A DNA stretch of 37,786 nt. Origin: Faecalicoccus sp. (GTDB taxonomy: Bacteria > Bacillota_I > Bacilli_A > Erysipelotrichales > Erysipelotrichaceae). Made by a program: the position numbers and the translations under genes. How positions within the stretch are numbered: position 1 is the first letter of the stretch; every line of letters starts with the position of its first letter. This document shows positions 33,542 to 37,786 of this stretch, in pieces. The stretch covers positions 1-37,786 of the forward strand of contig JAGAWH010000125.1 of the NCBI GenBank assembly GCA_017941505.1, in the 5' to 3' direction. The notes below the pieces were generated by a model that saw only the letters and a list, made by a program, of their open reading frames with translations, did not search any database and was not told the DNA's origin.

Positions 33542-34564
33542 TCAACTCCATCCACTCATCTCATCTAAGCAGGAGTTCCGGCTACTGCAGCAATTCGTCC
33601 ACCATTGGATAGTATAATTTGTTGTTATCAGATTTCGATATTGTTGTAATCTTATTCCCTGCATCTTTTGAAGATGCTCCACAATGATAGATCTTTTCTG
33701 TCCGACATTTATAGTCAATAATAATATGTATCGGTCGTGAAACTTCCCTCCTGTTTTCTGGAAAGACAACGTTACATACGGATATTCTGCCTGAAATGCC
33801 TGGAGCTCTGATAGGCGTAGAATATTATTGAGATTATCACTGAAAATGATTATATCAACGTATGCAGGAACACTCTTCAGCATTAGCAGGGTCTTTGGAC
33901 CGATGTAATTATCCACTATGTAGAGTTTCTTCTTCGCTTTACTGTATATTTCAGCATAAGCAGCATCTGCCTCAAATGTCTGACCCGAATAAATAACATA
34001 CTCTATTCCCTTATCGGGCAAAGAAAAACTCTGAATGACTTTTGTGAGATCATCCTTTGTGATCATCTTCTCCTTGATTTCACTGATATCCTTTGTATTC
34101 TCAGACAATTGAAGAGATAGTCTGGTAAGATTCGAAGGTTCAACCAGCTGTGGCTCGTGTTGGATATAGTCTTTCATAGCTTTAAATGTACGAATTAATG
34201 CTTTGCTCTGGCGTACAGCAAGATCGCCCTTGAGCACGGTCATTAGCATATAAACACCGCTTTCAGTGAAACACCATGGCAGGTATTTCACGTTACCACC
34301 ACGACCTTCCTTGTTCAAGGTCAAATTATTTGACCTTGAAAGTTCATTGATTTCATCCCATGTAAGCTGGAAACGAAAATCCTCATCAAATTTTTCGATA
34401 TTGTTTCTTACCTGCTGATTAAATGCCTTTGTCGAATATCCGTATATTTCAGCTAAGTCTGCCGCAAGCATAACTTTCTGCCCTCGTATCATGTATATTT
34501 TTGCCTTTAATGTTTCTACCGTGATTTCGATTGGAGTCAATTCATTTGTGGTCTTCTTGCTCAT
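33542..34564 (-). pseudogene. ORF6N-domain protein gene with frameshifted C-terminus
   Basis: The N-terminal part is an intact ORF6N (phage KilA-N-related) DNA-binding domain. It has IRGQKVMLAADLAEIYGYSTKAFNQQV at 27-52, FRFQLTWDE, and KYLPWCFTESGVYML at 93-107. A helical linker follows, then a second domain (about 186-280) ending in KFHDRYI. After Ile280 (near 33724) the frame changes. A different frame continues with IIDYK, IYHCGASSKDAGNKITTI and MVDELLQ, as in the paralogue. The visible ORF reads nonsense to 33542. A 2-base gain or 1-base loss in the ATATTATTATT run explains it. AGGAGG precedes the start. The product may still fold as a truncated protein. Confidence 0.8.
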
Positions 34565-34635
34565 ACATTTTTTCCTCCTGATACTACCTTATAAACACCA
34601 TCCAATATTCATATACGATTAATTAACTAAAAAAG

Positions 34636-34668
34636 CGAAAAAAAAGACGAAGCCTCAACTTCGTCTTT
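34636..34668 (-). terminator. Terminator of the esterase lipoprotein gene
   Basis: Minus strand AAAGACGAAG-TTGAGG-CTTCGTCTTT with a T-run behind it, a perfect 10-base stem, 20 bases after the stop. Confidence 0.93.
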
Positions 34669-34687
34669 CATATTATTCAATTGTTAA

Positions 34688-35983
34688 TTACTTAACCTGA
34701 TCGCCTAACCAAGTCCAGCAGTTTGTTCCGTCTTCAGCAACAGCTTCGTTGTTGTCGAAGTAGATCCATGACCAGTGTCCGCTGTAAACATGAGGAACCT
34801 TTTCGCCGTCTTCTGTTTCGTCGAAGTATAATCCAGTGTTGTCATGTACATCTTCCGGAGCAAATACTTTAACATTAGAAGCACCAGCATCATTTAATCT
34901 CTTTAATGTAGGTTCTTCGTAAACTGTAGGATCTACAGTAGTATCAGCCTTAGAATAGATGAAGAACATAGGGATATCTTTAATAGCTTCGATATCTTCG
35001 TCTTTTAAGTTTTCATCTTTGTAAGCTTCGCAGATTGGAACTAATGCAGTCCAAGCATCCGGATAATTAACAGCCATGTTCATAACCATGAATCCACCGT
35101 TAGAGCATCCAGCTAAGATAATCTTAGAAGCGCCTACAGATTCAGCATAGTCATCGATCAATTCTTTTAATGATTCTGTGTAATAAGAAGAACCATCATT
35201 AGCATCTAAACGGCTTTCAGAAACGCCTTCACCAGTCATATCTAACCAGAATGTAGGAGCCTGAGGAACTAAGATATTAGCGCCGCCTAAAGCTTCCTGG
35301 AATTCTTCACCGTAGAATGCAGTAACCTTGTTAGCTAATTCAGTAACTTTAACGTTTGTAGCATCACCAACATCTTTGGCTCCGCCTTCACCCATACCAT
35401 GTAACCATACGAATACTGTATCGCTGTCTTCTACATCGTAGTGAGCATAGTTGTAAACTGTTCCATCACTTGCTTCAAATGAATCTTCAGCAATGTCATC
35501 AACAACTGTTTCTAAAGTTCCTTCTGTAACTTCAGTATCACCAATCTTAATTGTTAATTGATAAGGATCAGACCAAGTATTGTATCCAGTAGCCATTGTG
35601 TACAGGAATGGAGATCCATCGTTAGGAGATACATACAGTTCTAAGCAAACTTTGTCAGATGCTTCTGTAGTTTCTTTTCCGTCTTCGTCAACTAAGTAAG
35701 CTTTTTCAACAGTACGATCAACGTCAGCTTCAATAACCGGGAAGTCTTCAGCAGACCAGTCAGTAACCTGCTTATGTTCAGAAACTGTTACGTCATCAAC
35801 AGATACTGAATCGATTGCTTCAGGTAATGTAACGATAACTTTGTTAGTTCCGCAGCCCCAGTCATAACCTGTTACAGTTGCAACATAAGAACCGCTGGCA
35901 GAAGAACCAGATCCTCCACTGGAGCATCCAGCCATTGCAAGTGCTAAAGCACCGGCAGCTAAAATTTTAGAAATTTTTCCCAT
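34688..35983 (-). CDS. Secreted esterase/peptidase-like lipoprotein
   Basis: This 431-residue lipoprotein has a signal peptide with lipobox AMAGC (Cys20) and a Gly/Ser-rich tether. An Ig-like N-terminal domain (about 32-160) precedes an alpha/beta hydrolase domain with FVWLHGMGEGG (191-201) and nucleophile elbow AGCSNGGF (Ser294). Asp347 (SKADTT) and His403 (SGHWSW) are likely triad members. The architecture resembles EstA-like and PHB-depolymerase-like esterases with an Ig-like cap. The start at 35983 has AGAGGAGG upstream. Codon use is strongly biased like pfp, so it may be abundant on the surface. It follows an AraC regulator gene on the same strand, which may control it. The substrate is unknown. 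Confidence 0.85.
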   Translation of the reverse strand: MGKISKILAAGALALAMAGCSSGGSGSSASGSYVATVTGYDWGCGTNKVIVTLPEAIDSVSVDDVTVSEHKQVTDWSAEDFPVIEADVDRTVEKAYLVDEDGKETTEASDKVCLELYVSPNDGSPFLYTMATGYNTWSDPYQLTIKIGDTEVTEGTLETVVDDIAEDSFEASDGTVYNYAHYDVEDSDTVFVWLHGMGEGGAKDVGDATNVKVTELANKVTAFYGEEFQEALGGANILVPQAPTFWLDMTGEGVSESRLDANDGSSYYTESLKELIDDYAESVGASKIILAGCSNGGFMVMNMAVNYPDAWTALVPICEAYKDENLKDEDIEAIKDIPMFFIYSKADTTVDPTVYEEPTLKRLNDAGASNVKVFAPEDVHDNTGLYFDETEDGEKVPHVYSGHWSWIYFDNNEAVAEDGTNCWTWLGDQVK

Positions 35984-35995
35984 GATATCCTCCTC

Positions 35996-36021
35996 TAGAT
36001 TTAAAATAATGAGAAAATCTA
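35996..36021. repeat. Inverted repeat ahead of the lipoprotein gene
   Basis: TAGATTT (35996-36002) and AAATCTA (36015-36021) flank a 12-base AT-rich centre, between the ribosome binding site and the AraC terminator. It could be a regulator site or a 5' mRNA stem. No convincing promoter was assigned here. Confidence 0.4.
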
Positions 36022-36051
36022 TATTCAAATCATATAGAAAAAATAAGAAAT

Positions 36052-36092
36052 AAAAAAGTTAGAAAATGACCAAAAAATAGTCAGATTCTAAC
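36052..36092 (-). terminator. Terminator of the araC-like gene
   Basis: Minus strand GTTAGAA...TTCTAAC forms the outer stem, with an inner TGAC/GTCA stem across a 2x2 internal loop and a T-rich loop, and six T follow. The 5' arm contains the TAG stop codon of the gene. Confidence 0.8.
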
Positions 36093-36921
36093 CTCTTTTT
36101 TTACGATAATTTGCCGGTGTCTCCCCGTATTGTTTTTTAAATTCCCTCTCAAAAGATTTCACATTCGGAAAGCCTTCGGACAGAGCTATTTTAATAATGG
36201 ATAGATCAGAATCGAGTAGTGCCTGTCGAGCCTTTTCCAAACGTACCGAAGTAATGGCTCCGGTAATCGAGATTCCTAAATATTTATTGAATAAGCGGGC
36301 CAGATATCCATAGGATAAATTAAATTCTTTCGCAATTTCGGTTGCCGTTAAATTCTGGGAAGAATGATCTTCAATATACCCTAAGATATCTACCATCAAA
36401 TCACGGTATTTATCCGATTCAATCTGCGATATCGGCTTCGTTTGTGTAGCACACTTTAATAATTCATCGACTAAAAGATAAGCCAGACCTAAGAAACGAT
36501 ATCGATTTTCGCCTTCTTTTTCATATGTCTTAACAATTTCATTCAAAAGTTCATGAAGAAACCATTTAGAAAACCTTTCTTCATCAAATGTATATTCCAA
36601 AAAATCTACTCCGTTTTCCTTAAAGAAATCGTACCGCATCTGAATACAGTACCCTTCATACCCATGTCCCGGTTCACCGTTTCGGCACTCATGAATATCT
36701 TTAGAGTTCACAAATTCAAAGTCACCGGGATGTATCAATTTGGTTTGACCGTTTTTCCATATCTCGGCAACGCCTGACTTCGGGACGATAAATTCAAGAG
36801 AGCGATGCCAATGCATATCAACTCCCGGATGTTCGGCTGTGATTTTTATATGAATGATCTTAAAAGGAGCATTCTGATCCCCTTGGATATGTTCGTATTT
36901 CGCAACTTTATTTGTTTTCAT
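36088..36921 (-). CDS. AraC-family regulator with cupin sensor domain
   Basis: This 277-residue regulator has an N-terminal cupin-like domain (HWHRSLEFIVPKSGVAEIWKNG...IHPGDFEFVNSKDIHECRN) likely to bind a sugar-type ligand. The C-terminal AraC double helix-turn-helix (NLTATEIAKEFNLSYGYLARLFNKYLGISIT... and IIKIALSEGFPNVKSFEREFKKQYGETPANYRKK) is complete. I place the start at 36921, with AAAGG upstream. An ATG at 36942 has no ribosome binding site. The esterase-lipoprotein gene lies just downstream and is its most likely target. Confidence 0.9.
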   Translation of the reverse strand: MKTNKVAKYEHIQGDQNAPFKIIHIKITAEHPGVDMHWHRSLEFIVPKSGVAEIWKNGQTKLIHPGDFEFVNSKDIHECRNGEPGHGYEGYCIQMRYDFFKENGVDFLEYTFDEERFSKWFLHELLNEIVKTYEKEGENRYRFLGLAYLLVDELLKCATQTKPISQIESDKYRDLMVDILGYIEDHSSQNLTATEIAKEFNLSYGYLARLFNKYLGISITGAITSVRLEKARQALLDSDLSIIKIALSEGFPNVKSFEREFKKQYGETPANYRKKRG

Positions 36922-36986
36922 AAATGACCTTTTTCTAACCATAATATACTCTATACATAGTCAAATTGTCACCTATAAATATCGTA

Positions 36987-37589
36987 TTAAAAATTTAGAA
37001 TGGTCAAAATCTCATCTTCTAAACTATCGGGATTCCTTAAACAAATGACATGAAACCCCAACGAAGCTGCTGTTACGATATTTTTGAGTTTATCATCGAT
37101 AAACAAACATTCTTTCGCATCTAAACAATAACGATCCAAAAACATTTGAAAGAAAGCAGCATCCGGTTTTCCCTTCTTTACTTCAAAAGAATATAAAGCA
37201 CCGTCTACCTTTTTCATAAAAGGCTCATGTTGACTTAAATATTCGTAATTATACTTCGGTAAATTAGAAAGGATGTAAACAGAATATCCGTTCTTTTTTA
37301 ATGTATCGATCCATCCGGTATTCTCTTTGATCTCGGTAACGTATTTCACCCAGTTATCCATTACCTTTTTTATCTCTGTTTCATGTTCAGAAAATGCCTC
37401 TATTCCCTTTTGGATCATATCCTCATGTGTCAACAAATCCATATCGTATAGATCCCAAAGATTTCCCTTGAAATAGAATTGATACAATGCATCTTCTAAT
37501 TCCAGATCACTCAATATGTCATGAAGAAATGATTTTGGGTCAAATGTTACCAACACATTTCCTAAATCAAATACTATATTTTTAATCAT
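36987..37589 (-). CDS. HAD-IA family phosphatase (YihX-like)
   Basis: This 200-residue HAD subfamily IA hydrolase has motif I as VFDLGNVLVTFD, where the second Asp of DxD is replaced (DLGN), as in E. coli YihX, a glucose-1-phosphatase. Motif II is ILSNLP, the conserved Lys lies in KKGKPD, and motif III is FIDDK. A helical cap is inserted after motif I. The ATG has only a weak GAT-rich upstream region. It is followed by the AraC gene after 44 bases. The physiological substrate is unknown. Confidence 0.88.
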   Translation of the reverse strand: MIKNIVFDLGNVLVTFDPKSFLHDILSDLELEDALYQFYFKGNLWDLYDMDLLTHEDMIQKGIEAFSEHETEIKKVMDNWVKYVTEIKENTGWIDTLKKNGYSVYILSNLPKYNYEYLSQHEPFMKKVDGALYSFEVKKGKPDAAFFQMFLDRYCLDAKECLFIDDKLKNIVTAASLGFHVICLRNPDSLEDEILTILNF

Positions 37590-37604
37590 GGATTCATCTT
37601 ATCA

Positions 37605-37637
37605 ATAAAAAAAGGAAAGCACAATGTGACTTTCCTT
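37605..37637 (-). terminator. Terminator behind the gene fragment at the right edge
   Basis: Minus strand AAGGAAAG/CTTTCCTT stem, with an inner CAC/GTG pairing, followed by seven T. It belongs to the gene ending at 37643. Confidence 0.88.
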
Positions 37638-37642
37638 GGCTA

Positions 37643-37753
37643 TCATTCAGTTCCGTTTCTTAAGATATCCAAATACTTTTCATAAGCGTAGGTTCTGTTT
37701 CTGATTGCGTTATCAATTTGTTTCAGAATACCTGCATTCTGTAACCAATGGCG
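37643..37753 (-). pseudogene. 3' end of an unrecognised gene
   Basis: A 36-codon open segment on the minus strand (containing LQNAGILKQIDNAIRN and EKYLDILRNGTE) ends in TGA at 37643-37645, followed by a good terminator. Upstream an in-frame stop (37754-37756) lies within a hairpin. The C-terminal end of some helical protein is thus kept with its terminator while the rest is missing. The fragment is too short to assign a family. Disruption by a mobile element outside the window is a possibility. Confidence 0.5.
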
Positions 37754-37783
37754 TCAACCTAAAAGTGTTGACGCCTTATTTTT
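37750..37783 (+). terminator. Strong hairpin at the right edge
   Basis: GGCGTCAAC (37750-37758) pairs perfectly with GTTGACGCC (37767-37775), with TTATTTTTT behind it on the plus strand. No plus-strand gene precedes it in this window, so it may be the end structure of a mobile element, not a normal terminator. Confidence 0.6.
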
Positions 37784-37786
37784 TGA

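Noticed and set aside
32572..33617. Plus-strand ORFs of 71, 63 and 83 codons
   Set aside because: They are antisense to the decayed ORF6N gene, the TnpB fragment and the end of the ORF6N ORF. No start signals or known motifs.

Overview
The window looks like chromosomal DNA from a low-to-moderate GC Firmicute. Strong AGGAGG ribosome binding sites, TTGACA/TATAAT-type promoters, short U-tailed terminators, a non-discriminating-type GltX next to a tRNA-Gln gene, a long pyrophosphate-type phosphofructokinase, PheB, YtrA-type GntR and VanY-like carboxypeptidase all fit. An Erysipelotrichia member is my best guess from gene content, but this was not verified. Most of the window is densely packed housekeeping and stress or transport genes. 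The accessory material is at the two ends and at 32.5-34.6 kb.

Layout. (1) 1-1930: an IS1182-like insertion sequence that runs off the left edge. Its transposase is translationally coupled to a small ribbon-helix-helix gene, whose promoter has a palindrome in the -35/-10 spacer. (2) 1931-8087: an alpha/beta hydrolase, a MarR-regulated heterodimeric ABC exporter, and a VanY-type D,D-carboxypeptidase lipoprotein. (3) 8164-14741: the aspartate-family amino acid block. thrC-thrB-pheB-DUF1461-maf reads left as overlapping genes, and lysC-asd reads right. The shared 238-bp divergent region holds overlapping promoters, inverted repeats and a terminator-like hairpin in each leader. (4) 14780-22079: cysteine desulfidase with a UvrB-domain-less UvrA paralogue, then mscL, then an Xaa-Pro aminopeptidase operon. 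(5) 22187-24431: a TetR-GNAT-GNAT-DUF998 operon with a perfect TetR-type operator. (6) 24457-28687: MscS, tRNA-Gln(CTG) back to back with gltX, and the highly expressed-looking PPi-phosphofructokinase. (7) 28724-32426: a secreted nuclease, a Cof-type HAD phosphatase, and a GntR-ABC-permease operon with 10-bp-phased operator repeats. (8) 32551-34564: a gene graveyard with a decayed ORF6N-type gene, a TnpB scrap, and a second ORF6N gene whose C-terminus is frameshifted. (9) 34688-37786: an esterase-like lipoprotein, an AraC regulator, a HAD phosphatase, and the 3' end of an unrecognised gene cut near the right edge.

The window contains four local regulator/target modules (MarR-ABC, TetR-GNAT, GntR-ABC, RHH-transposase), each with an operator-like palindrome or repeat set on its own promoter. 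No CRISPR array, rRNA or recognised riboswitch was seen. The observations I rate highest are the RHH-controlled insertion sequence, the double-leader thr/lys divergent region, and the decaying ORF6N pair, whose two copies let one reconstruct the ancestral C-terminus.
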